Source of the DNA: REEP01 sp964603915
Lineage (GTDB): Bacteria > Pseudomonadota > Alphaproteobacteria > Rhodospirillales > Defluviicoccaceae
Length of the DNA stretch: 20,009 nt
Assembly: GCA_964603915.1 (NCBI GenBank)
Contig: CAZRWU010000042.1
Span: forward strand, 1 to 20,009
Direction of reading: 5' to 3'
Both the position numbers and the translations under genes were made by a program. Below, one piece after another: positions 1 through 6,341 of this stretch (the stretch's first letter is position 1; every line of letters starts with the position of its first letter). The notes beneath the pieces are model-generated. The model ran no database searches. It had not been told where the DNA came from and was given only the letters and a program-made list of their open reading frames with translations.

Positions 1-1
1 G

Positions 2-121
2 AAGAACAAGCGGGAGAAGCGGGGCGATTTTCAAAAGCGTCTGGAACGATCGCCGGCCATCGCCGATGATAGCGGCGATGATGGCCGCTGGCGCCGGCCG
101 CGGATGCCCACTCAAGAATAG
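2..121 (+). CDS. C-terminal fragment of an unidentified gene (5' end outside window)
   Basis: An open frame enters from the left edge and ends at a TAG (119-121), giving 39 residues. The fragment is rich in Lys, Arg and Asp: it starts KNKREKRGDF and ends RRPRMPTQE. That charged, low-complexity composition fits a disordered basic tail of a larger protein, but I do not recognise a family. It is followed 35 nt later by the next + strand gene, which has its own Shine-Dalgarno, so the two could be cotranscribed. The other two + frames here look less natural, but with so little sequence the reading is tentative. Confidence 0.35.
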   Translation, partial: KNKREKRGDFQKRLERSPAIADDSGDDGRWRRPRMPTQE

Positions 122-156
122 GCGGCCACGGACTTGCAAAGAAGGAGACGCTGAGC

Positions 157-612
157 ATGACCGACAACGCCGGACAACAGGACGGCTCATCCATCGAGCC
201 GGTCGTCGCGCCTTTTGCCGCGCTGCTCAACGAACTGCGCCTGGGGCCGGATGAAATCCGCGATGAATCAGAGCTGCCGCATCCCAAGCAGCGGCTCGTC
301 GCAGCGCTGCTGTCAGGATTGAGGGACCCCGAGGCGCACCGCTATTCGCCGGCTCAGTTGAGAGGCTGGCTGCTCGAATTGGCGCAGTTTCAGCCGGGCG
401 TCGGCGCGCCGATCAGCGCGCCCGCCTCCGAGATGGCGCGGCGAATGACGTCGGCGAAGGCGCGGGGCGAGCGGCTGAACACACGGGAACTTGAGCGGGA
501 AGTCGCCGACACCGCGCGAGAAGAGCGCTGGGACGCCCGTCGCGGGAAGTTCCGCGCCGCCGTCGATCAGGAACGCACTCGCCTTCTCGGCCTGTTATCG
601 ACCGGCTGGTAA
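157..612 (+). CDS. hypothetical protein, 151 aa
   Basis: I do not recognise this protein. The start is well supported: AAGGAG at 142-147 lies 9 nt before ATG 157. The protein appears soluble, with no signal peptide or membrane segment. The first half contains the motif HPKQRLVAALLSGL and a short hydrophobic helix (RGWLLELAQF). The second half (about residues 90-145) is highly charged, mainly Arg, Glu and Ala, and is probably helical, ending in LLGLLSTGW. Codon use matches the neighbouring genes, and the frame is free of stops throughout. It is convergent with the vanZ-like gene, with only 5 bp between the stop codons. The function is unknown, and context offers no clear hint beyond possible cotranscription with the partial upstream gene. 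Confidence 0.7.
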   Translation: MTDNAGQQDGSSIEPVVAPFAALLNELRLGPDEIRDESELPHPKQRLVAALLSGLRDPEAHRYSPAQLRGWLLELAQFQPGVGAPISAPASEMARRMTSAKARGERLNTRELEREVADTAREERWDARRGKFRAAVDQERTRLLGLLSTGW

Positions 613-617
613 CGCCG

Positions 618-1016
618 TTACGACGCCTTGACGAGAGGGCGCAGAGCATCCAACACCCTCAATCCGATCGAGGCCACGGCGGCGCCGCACACGACGCCAA
701 GGGCGTTGGCGATGACATCGCCGCCGCTCGTCTGCCGGCCGGGCGAGAAAAGCTGGCCGATCTCCAGGAGGATGCCGAAGCCGATCAGACCGAATACGAT
801 GATGAGCCGCGCGCGCGGGCCTTGAAAGCCCGTCGCACCCGCGGCCGCCAGCGCGCAATAAGCGATAAAGTGCTCGATCTTGTCGCTCAGGCCCGTTTGT
901 GGCGGCTCGTAGGACATCGGCATCAGGCTCAAGACGATCACCAGAACCAGGCCAACGGCGAACGCCGCCCGCGCCAGCCACGTGATGAACACCCGGAACG
1001 CCGCAAGCGTTTCCAT
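618..1016 (-). CDS. VanZ-like family integral membrane protein
   Basis: This is a 132-residue protein of the VanZ-like family. It shows an N-terminal membrane segment (about residues 9-30), then the family motif SDKIEHFIAYCALA, a second segment near RLIIVFGLIGFGI, the hallmark EIGQLFSPGRQTSGGDVIAN, and a last hydrophobic stretch (LGVVCGAAVASIGL). About four membrane helices are expected in the inner membrane. Despite the name, most VanZ-like proteins outside enterococcal clusters have no shown link to teicoplanin resistance, and their role is unknown. The chosen start is ATG 1016, which shares its A with the TGA of mnmA (TGATG), a layout typical of translational coupling. A TTG codon immediately upstream is an alternative start that adds one residue. 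It is the last gene of the minus-strand series. Confidence 0.85.
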   Translation of the reverse strand: METLAAFRVFITWLARAAFAVGLVLVIVLSLMPMSYEPPQTGLSDKIEHFIAYCALAAAGATGFQGPRARLIIVFGLIGFGILLEIGQLFSPGRQTSGGDVIANALGVVCGAAVASIGLRVLDALRPLVKAS

Positions 1017-2131
1017 CAAGCGGCCGCTTCGTCCCGGCAGATCCAGCCGCCGCCCAGCATGCGCTCGCCGTCGTAGAACACGCAGGCTTGCCCCGGGGCG
1101 ACGGCCGCCTCCGGCTCGTTCAGCACCACCTCGGCGCGCCGATCGGGCCGCCCGAGAACCGTCGCGGCAACGGCCGGGCGCGTCGAGCGCACCTTGACCC
1201 GGAGCGGCAGGCCATCCGTGGGCAGTTCGCCCTCGCCGAGCCAGTTGACGTCGCGCAGACCGATGCGGCGCGCCAGCAAGGCATCGGCGGACCCGACGAC
1301 GACACGCCGCGTCTCAGGCTCCAGCCGAACGACATAGAGCGGCCGTTCGGCGGCAACGCCAAGGCCACGCCGCTGCCCGACGGTGAACCCGGCGATCCCG
1401 GCGTGGCGGCCGAGCACGCGGCCGTCGCTATCGACAATTTCGCCGGGCTCGAAGGCGGTGGGACGAAGCGCCGCCACGATTCGGGCGTAGCGGCCGGTCG
1501 GCACGAAGCAGATGTCCTGGCTGTCCGCCTTGGCCGCGACGGAGAGGCCGAAACGGTGGGCAAGGCCGCGGGTCTCCGCCTTGCCGAAACCGCCGAGCGG
1601 GAAGCGGAGCCGGTCGAGCTGGCCGCGCGTCGTGGCGAACAGGAAATAGCTCTGGTCGCGGGCCGAGTCGACGCCGCGATGAAGCTCCGCGCCATGACGG
1701 CCTTGCCGCCAGCGGACATAGTGGCCCGTGACGAGAGCGTCGGCATCGAGATCGCGCGACGTCTGAAGAAGGTCTGTGAACTTCACGGTTTGGTTGCAGA
1801 GGACGCAAGGGATCGGCGTTTCGCCCGCTTCGTAGCTTCGCGCGAACGGCTCCATGACCTGGGCGCGAAAGCTCGCCTCGTAGTCCAGGACGTAGTGGGG
1901 AATGCCGAGACGCTCGGCGACCCGCCGCGCGTCATAGATGTCCTGCCCGGCGCAACAGGTCTTGCCTCGCCCGGTCGCGGCTCCATGGTCGTAGAGCTGC
2001 AGCGTAATGCCGATGACCTCGTAACCCCGGTCGACCAGCAGCGCTGCGGCGGTCGAGGAATCGACGCCCCCGGACATGGCCACAACGACGCGGGTCTTGC
2101 CAGGGCTCTTGTCGATTCCAAGCAAGTTCAT
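1016..2131 (-). CDS. mnmA: tRNA-specific 2-thiouridylase MnmA
   Basis: MnmA is a cytoplasmic enzyme that adenylates and then thiolates U34 of Lys, Glu and Gln tRNAs. It uses persulfide sulfur that originates from a cysteine desulfurase. The PP-loop SGGVDSS lies at residues 20-26. The first catalytic Cys is in VLCNQTVKF (Cys112) and the second is in SQDICFVP (Cys208), matching the Cys102/Cys199 pair of the E. coli enzyme. The length of 371 aa is usual for the family. The start is taken as ATG 2131; a TTG three codons upstream is possible but lies inside the putative -10 box. No good Shine-Dalgarno precedes the ATG. It lies 86 nt after tenA and overlaps vanZ by one base. Its position downstream of two cysteine desulfurases fits the sulfur-relay role. 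Confidence 0.97.
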   Translation of the reverse strand: MNLLGIDKSPGKTRVVVAMSGGVDSSTAAALLVDRGYEVIGITLQLYDHGAATGRGKTCCAGQDIYDARRVAERLGIPHYVLDYEASFRAQVMEPFARSYEAGETPIPCVLCNQTVKFTDLLQTSRDLDADALVTGHYVRWRQGRHGAELHRGVDSARDQSYFLFATTRGQLDRLRFPLGGFGKAETRGLAHRFGLSVAAKADSQDICFVPTGRYARIVAALRPTAFEPGEIVDSDGRVLGRHAGIAGFTVGQRRGLGVAAERPLYVVRLEPETRRVVVGSADALLARRIGLRDVNWLGEGELPTDGLPLRVKVRSTRPAVAATVLGRPDRRAEVVLNEPEAAVAPGQACVFYDGERMLGGGWICRDEAAA

Positions 2132-2138
2132 AGCCGCC

Positions 2139-2166
2139 AATATAAGTGCGGGTTGGAGGTTGGCAA
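2139..2166 (-). promoter_or_regulatory. putative sigma-70 promoter of mnmA giving a leaderless transcript
   Basis: On the minus strand TTGCCA (2166-2161) and TATATT (2144-2139) are separated by 16 bp, close to the sigma-70 consensus. Seven bases after the -10 box comes the A of the mnmA ATG (2131), which is where transcription would normally begin. The 86-bp tenA-mnmA gap is the widest in this series after the cysE-iscR gap, and the ATG lacks a usable Shine-Dalgarno. Both facts fit a separate promoter and a leaderless mRNA. This is inferred from sequence only. Confidence 0.45.
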
Positions 2167-2217
2167 GCGAGGGAACCCGGCGGCGAGCCGGCGATCCCGG
2201 GCAATCGTTTTCACCTG

Positions 2218-2949
2218 TTAGAGGAGCGATCCCTCCGCCGGCGGATTCAGACCCATCTGCCAGAAGGCCGTCTCAAGGCGCGTCGCCTGACGAAACGTGA
2301 CCTCAAGGGAGGGCAGTCGACCCGGGCCGCCGCGCCGCGCCATGAGCCGGTCCATCTGGAGGATGTGCGCGGCGGCGACCTCCTGGTACTCGGAGGACGC
2401 ATACATGTCGATCCAATCGCGGAACGGGTTGCCGTCGAGCACGGTGCGCGACGACGCTGCGAGGGCGCGCCCGATCTCGGCGTAGCCGACAATGCAAGGC
2501 GCCAATGCGGCGTAGAGGTCGAGCAGGTCGCCGGCCAATCCCCGCTCCAGAACGAAACGCGTATAGGCGAGGGTAGCGTCGGCCTCCGGCGCGGCCGCCA
2601 TCTCCGCTTCGTCCAATCGCCAGCGCCGGCAATAATCGACGTGCAAGCTCATTTCCTGGTCGATCATCGCGGACAATCCCACGGCGGCGTGACGAATGTC
2701 GGAAAGCGAGTCGGCCTTGAACACGGCAAGCCCGTAGGCGCGGGCGAAGTGGACGAGGAAAAGGTAGTCCTGAGTCAGGTAATAGCGAAAAGCGCTCTCG
2801 GGCAGGCTGGCATCGGCGAGAGCGCGAACGAAGGCATGATCCGTGTACGCCCGCCACGGCGCGGCACAGGCGGCCTTGAGACGGTCGAACAAGGACTTGG
2901 AGTCTGCGCCGTCCGCCGCGACCACTGTCGTACCGGCATCGCCCGTCAC
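2218..2949 (-). CDS. tenA: TenA family aminopyrimidine aminohydrolase (thiaminase II)
   Basis: TenA-type enzymes are cytoplasmic all-helical proteins that hydrolyse aminopyrimidine breakdown products of thiamine (and thiamine itself) to HMP for salvage. The 243-residue protein has the family landmarks RYYLTQDYLFL (Asp61, matching the substrate-binding Asp), APCIVGYAEIG with the expected nucleophile Cys152, FRDWIDMYASSEY, and the C-terminal ETAFWQMGL with Glu226. All key positions of the classical TenA type (with Cys, TenA_C) appear intact. The start is GTG 2949, only 4 nt after the ferredoxin stop, implying translational coupling. Its place between a ferredoxin gene and mnmA is unusual. A link is possible because thiamine thiazole synthesis also takes sulfur from cysteine desulfurase, but no other thi gene is in the window. 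Confidence 0.92.
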   Translation of the reverse strand: MTGDAGTTVVAADGADSKSLFDRLKAACAAPWRAYTDHAFVRALADASLPESAFRYYLTQDYLFLVHFARAYGLAVFKADSLSDIRHAAVGLSAMIDQEMSLHVDYCRRWRLDEAEMAAAPEADATLAYTRFVLERGLAGDLLDLYAALAPCIVGYAEIGRALAASSRTVLDGNPFRDWIDMYASSEYQEVAAAHILQMDRLMARRGGPGRLPSLEVTFRQATRLETAFWQMGLNPPAEGSLL

Positions 2950-2953
2950 CGCT

Positions 2954-3292
2954 TCAATCCGTTCGCATCATGTTGTTGGTGCCGGCAGGCAACGCGACGG
3001 TAAGGCCATCAAGTTCCTCGGTCATCCGGATCTGGCAGCCGAGGCGCGAGGTGCGGGTCAGGCCGAAGGCAAGATCGAGCATATCCTCTTCCTCCTCGCT
3101 CGGCTCATCGAGCCTGTCGTACCATTCCGGATCGACAATGACATGGCATGTCGAGCAGGCGAGCGAACCCTCGCACGCGCCCTCGACGTCGATGTCATGA
3201 AGGTGGGCGATCTCCAGAACCGACAGCCCCAGCGGAGCGTCCACCTCCTTTTGTTCCTTGCCGTCCGGCGAAACGAACGTCATTTTCGGCAT
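2954..3292 (-). CDS. fdx: ISC-type [2Fe-2S] ferredoxin
   Basis: This is a 112-residue adrenodoxin/ISC-type ferredoxin, a soluble one-electron carrier used in Fe-S cluster assembly. Four Cys ligands are present in the pattern C-x5-C-x2-C-x36-C: Cys40, Cys46 and Cys49 within CEGSLACSTCHV, and Cys86 in RLGCQIR. The acidic helix after the cluster loop (EPSEEEEDMLDLA) is the usual partner-docking surface. The start is ATG 3292 (MPKMTFVSPDGK), preceded by AGGGGAG about 11 nt upstream. The frame stays open further upstream but runs into iscS and has no support there. It follows iscS by 43 nt and is coupled to tenA by a 4-nt gap. Its presence next to iscS and iscR supports a role in cluster biogenesis. 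Confidence 0.95.
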   Translation of the reverse strand: MPKMTFVSPDGKEQKEVDAPLGLSVLEIAHLHDIDVEGACEGSLACSTCHVIVDPEWYDRLDEPSEEEEDMLDLAFGLTRTSRLGCQIRMTEELDGLTVALPAGTNNMMRTD

Positions 3293-3335
3293 TCCTTGTC
3301 GGCTCCCCTTTTCTTGTTCATCCTTCGTGGCCGAC

Positions 3336-4547
3336 TTACGGCGCGGCCGTCGCCAACCGATCCACTGCGTTGTTCTCGACGCGCCGTTCATCAAGAGCCC
3401 GCCGCACCTCATGAATGATGCGGTCGGCAGCGTAGTCCACCTCCGACGGCGTGGTGAAGCGGCCAAGACCAATCCGCACGCTTGCCCCTGCCAGCGCGTC
3501 ATCGAGGCCCATCGCCCGAAGCACATAGGAAGGCTCGACGGCGGCGGACGTACACGCCGAGCCGGTCGAAATGGCGATGTCCTTGAGACGGCTCAACAAC
3601 GTTTCGCTCTCGAGTGTCGGAAACGCGATGTTGAGGTTGCCGGCGATCCGTCGCTCGATGTCGCCGTTGACCACCGCCTGCGGCACCGCCGCCACAATCG
3701 TCCGCAGCAGGTTATCGCGCATCTTCCGCAGTCGCGCCGCTTCCTCATGCATTTCCGCCGCGGCAAGGGCGCAAGCGACGCCCAACCCGACGCAAAGAGG
3801 CGTTGGCAAGGTCCCGGAGCGAAAGCCTCGCTCCTGGCCGCCGCCATCCATCAGCGCCTCAAGACGAACTCGTGGCCGACGCCGGACATAAAGCGCGCCG
3901 ATTCCCTTGGGTCCATACATCTTGTGGCCGGAGATGCTCATCAAATCGATGCTCATCGTCTTGACGTCGAGGGGAACTTTTCCGGCCGCCTGGGCCGCGT
4001 CGGTGTGAAACAGCGCCCCGTGCTCATGACAGAGCGCCGCGATTTCCGCAACCGGCTGGATGACACCCGTCTCGTTGTTGACCGCCATGATCGAGACAAC
4101 GGCGGTTCGCTCATCAATGGCGGCGGCGAGCGCCGCTCTATCAACAAGACCATTGCGGTCCACCTGGACGATCGTGAGCTGAAACTTCTCCCGTTCCAGC
4201 CTTCGGCAGCTTTCGAGCACGCACTTGTGCTCGGTCGCGCAGGTGACGATCCGGTTCTTGCGCTCACGCAAAAATCGCGCCGCGCCCTTGATCGCGAGAT
4301 TGTTGGACTCGGTTGCGCCGGAGGTGAAGACGATCTCCCGCGGCTCCGCGCCGATGAGGTCCGCCACCTGCCGACGCGCCGCCTCGACAGCGTCATCGGC
4401 TTCCCGGCCGAATGCATGGCTTCTAGAATGTGGGTTGCCGAACCTGACCGAGAAATAGGGCAGCATCGCCTCAACAACCCTCGGGTCCGTCGGCGTGGTC
4501 GCCTGGTAATCGAGGTAGACGGGCCGAGAGCCGACCTCTGCTGTCAT
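3336..4547 (-). CDS. iscS: cysteine desulfurase, IscS type
   Basis: A 403-residue PLP enzyme of class V aminotransferase fold that converts cysteine to alanine, leaving a persulfide on its catalytic Cys. Visible landmarks are the N-terminal YLDYQATTPTDPRV, TSGATESNN near residues 75-83, TEHK with His107, HTDAAQ, the PLP lysine in SISGHKMYGPKG (Lys209), and the mobile loop STGSACTSAAVEPSYV with Cys332. The loop and ending are typical of group I IscS. The family-typical C-terminal extension is present, but it ends in RLATAAP rather than the WAHH-like tail of the E. coli protein. The start ATG 4547 has a very strong Shine-Dalgarno, GGAGGTGA at 4559-4552. It lies 25 nt after a second, divergent cysteine desulfurase gene. 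Confidence 0.95.
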   Translation of the reverse strand: MTAEVGSRPVYLDYQATTPTDPRVVEAMLPYFSVRFGNPHSRSHAFGREADDAVEAARRQVADLIGAEPREIVFTSGATESNNLAIKGAARFLRERKNRIVTCATEHKCVLESCRRLEREKFQLTIVQVDRNGLVDRAALAAAIDERTAVVSIMAVNNETGVIQPVAEIAALCHEHGALFHTDAAQAAGKVPLDVKTMSIDLMSISGHKMYGPKGIGALYVRRRPRVRLEALMDGGGQERGFRSGTLPTPLCVGLGVACALAAAEMHEEAARLRKMRDNLLRTIVAAVPQAVVNGDIERRIAGNLNIAFPTLESETLLSRLKDIAISTGSACTSAAVEPSYVLRAMGLDDALAGASVRIGLGRFTTPSEVDYAADRIIHEVRRALDERRVENNAVDRLATAAP

Positions 4548-4572
4548 TCCATCACCTCCGCAAGAGATTCAC

Positions 4573-5703
4573 TTACGCCGCAGACGCCGCGGGCCCGGAC
4601 CTTGCGCGCCCACGAGCGTAGAGCGCTCCCCAGACATCAACGTACCCCTCGACATCCTGCCGCGTCGTCGTCCAGCCGAAGCTGACCCGGATCGCCCGCG
4701 CCGCTTCTTCCGCCTCGACGCCCATTGCGCTCAGCACATGGCTGCGGCCGACCTTGCCCGATGAGCATGCAGAACCCGCGCTCACGGCGATGCCGGCAAG
4801 ATCGAACGCCATGACTTGAACCGCGCTCGCCACTCCGGGCATGGCATGGCAACTGGTGTTTGGCAGCCGTTCCACGCCCATACCGAATACCCGCGCGTCG
4901 GGCGCCAAAGCCGTCACGCGCCGTTCCAGATCATCCCGCCAACGCGCCAATCGACCGGCTGCGGACAGTTCCGCCAGAGCGATCTCGGCAGCGACGCCAA
5001 AACCGACGACGCCGGCGATGTTCTCGGTTCCGGCCCTGCGGCCCCGCTCCTGGCCGCCGCCCCGAAGTTGCGCCGCAAGCGACGCTTCGCCACGCACGAT
5101 CAGGGCGCCCACACCCGCCGGTCCACCAATCTTGTGTGCCGACAGACTCAAGAAATCGACGGCAATGGCGGCAACGTCAAGGGGAACCTTGCCGGCGGCT
5201 TGAACCGCGTCGCAATGGACGAGCGCGCCATGCCGGCGCGCCAGCGCCGCAACCTCGGCGATCGGCTGGATCACTCCCGTCTCGTTGTTCGCCAGCATGA
5301 CGGCGATGAGCGCCGGCGTTCGATCGGTCCCGAGCATCGACTCAAGCGCACGGCAATCGATCACCCCGTCAGCCGTCACAGGAACGCGCTCGGCCCGATC
5401 CGTCGCCGCCTGAACCGAAGCGTGTTCAATCGCCGAAATCAGAACACGCCGGCGGCCACTGCCTAGCATGGCGAGCGCATTGGCTTCCGTCCCACCGCTG
5501 GTGAACACGACCTCGCCCGGCGTCGCGCCGACCAGAGCGGCAACGCGCTCGCGCGCGTCTTCCAGCCGCCGCCGCACCTCCCTTCCGTAGCGATGGACGG
5601 ACGATGGATTGCCGGTCATCGTCAACATCGCCGCCGTCGCCGCGGCAACCTCCGCACGAACCGGTGTAGTCGCGTTGTGATCGAGATAACCGGCGTAGCT
5701 CAT
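4573..5703 (-). CDS. cysteine desulfurase, NifS-like, second paralog
   Basis: A 376-residue PLP-dependent cysteine desulfurase, clearly diverged from the adjacent IscS. It begins MSYAGYLDHNATTPV. It contains TSGGTEANA (residues 68-76), IEHAS with His94, HCDAVQAAGK, the PLP lysine in LSAHKIGGPAG (Lys191), RRAGTENIAG, and the catalytic loop SAGSACSSGKVGRS with Cys313. All catalytic residues expected for the family are present. It is shorter than IscS and has a small Ala/Gly-rich tail (GRARSGPAASAA). The start is ATG 5703, 29 nt after iscR; an upstream extension of the frame overlaps iscR and is rejected. Alphaproteobacteria often carry such a gene directly after iscR. The specific sulfur acceptor cannot be told from sequence. 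Confidence 0.93.
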   Translation of the reverse strand: MSYAGYLDHNATTPVRAEVAAATAAMLTMTGNPSSVHRYGREVRRRLEDARERVAALVGATPGEVVFTSGGTEANALAMLGSGRRRVLISAIEHASVQAATDRAERVPVTADGVIDCRALESMLGTDRTPALIAVMLANNETGVIQPIAEVAALARRHGALVHCDAVQAAGKVPLDVAAIAVDFLSLSAHKIGGPAGVGALIVRGEASLAAQLRGGGQERGRRAGTENIAGVVGFGVAAEIALAELSAAGRLARWRDDLERRVTALAPDARVFGMGVERLPNTSCHAMPGVASAVQVMAFDLAGIAVSAGSACSSGKVGRSHVLSAMGVEAEEAARAIRVSFGWTTTRQDVEGYVDVWGALYARGRARSGPAASAA

Positions 5704-5732
5704 GCTGTCATCGGAGTGGTGCGGCAAGCGAG

Positions 5733-6230
5733 CTACTGCGTGCTTGGCGCGTGTGTGGCGGCGCGACCGTCGCCATTGATCGGCCTGACCGAACTGAGCA
5801 GCACCCGGCTCGCTCCAAGAATCCGGCGCTCGCAGATGTCGGCGAGCGTCACCGCGCTCAAGAACAGATAGATCTGATTGCCGAGTTCCTCCCACAGATC
5901 GTGGGTGAGGCAACGGCCGCGATGGGAATGGCAGCCAAGAGGCGATCCCGGGGTACAACGAGTCGCCTTGATCGGCTCGTCAACCGCAAGAACGATATCC
6001 GCGACTCTCAATTCGCTTGGCGGCCGGCCGAGCAGATAGCCGCCACCCGGACCACGAACGCTGGCCACGAGACCCGCCTTGCGCATCTTTCCAAAAAGCT
6101 GCTCGAGATAGGACAACGAGATCTCCTGTCGCTCCGCGATGTCCGCCAGCGTGACCGGCTTGTTATTGCTGTTCTGGGCCAGATCCGCCATGGCCATCAC
6201 GGCATAGCGCCCTCTCGTGCTCAATTTCAC
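5733..6230 (-). CDS. iscR: Rrf2 family Fe-S cluster regulator IscR
   Basis: A 165-residue winged-helix transcription factor of the Rrf2 family. The DNA-binding part includes MKLSTRGRYAVMAM, the recognition helix region ISLSYLEQLFGKM and the wing RGPGGGYLLGR. The cluster-binding region shows Cys92, Cys100, Cys107 and His110 (TRC...GC...RCLTHDLW), the Cys3His ligand set expected for a [2Fe-2S] IscR. The spacing C-x7-C-x6-C is wider than C-x5-C-x5-C in E. coli. The start is GTG 6230 with GGGAGGA about 9 nt upstream. The gene is first in line before the two desulfurases and probably autoregulates the cluster. I could not find a convincing IscR box in the 111-bp gap upstream. Confidence 0.95.
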   Translation of the reverse strand: MKLSTRGRYAVMAMADLAQNSNNKPVTLADIAERQEISLSYLEQLFGKMRKAGLVASVRGPGGGYLLGRPPSELRVADIVLAVDEPIKATRCTPGSPLGCHSHRGRCLTHDLWEELGNQIYLFLSAVTLADICERRILGASRVLLSSVRPINGDGRAATHAPSTQ

Positions 6231-6285
6231 GTTTCAGTTCCTCCCAATGAACCATACTCACCCCCTCGTCGGGCGGCGCATCAAG

Positions 6286-6305
6286 AAAAAACGCGCGGCG
6301 CCGCG
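6286..6305 (-). terminator. possible weak intrinsic terminator after cysE
   Basis: In the cysE-iscR gap, the minus strand has the 12-bp palindrome CGCGGCGCCGCG (6305-6294), followed two bases later by six T residues (6291-6286). The usable stem is only about 4-5 bp once a loop is allowed, so termination would be partial at best. It could separate cysE from the iscR transcript or attenuate read-through. Confidence 0.3.
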
Positions 6306-6341
6306 GAACGACGTCTTGCCGGGGCGTCGATCCCAAGGCGC

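Noticed and set aside
618..1016. Glycopeptide resistance determinant (VanZ)
   Set aside because: Only the VanZ-like membrane domain is present. There are no vanA, vanH or vanX genes, and the family is widespread without a resistance role.
1088..2221. 377-codon + strand open frame
   Set aside because: It is antisense to mnmA, which has clear motifs; no protein family is visible in it.
3258..4685. 475-codon + strand open frame
   Set aside because: It is antisense to iscS and runs past both of its ends; the residues are Arg/His-rich and look like a shadow.
6231..6341. IscR-binding box upstream of iscR
   Set aside because: Read for the GACT...AGTC-type half-sites and for alphaproteobacterial iron boxes; nothing convincing was found.
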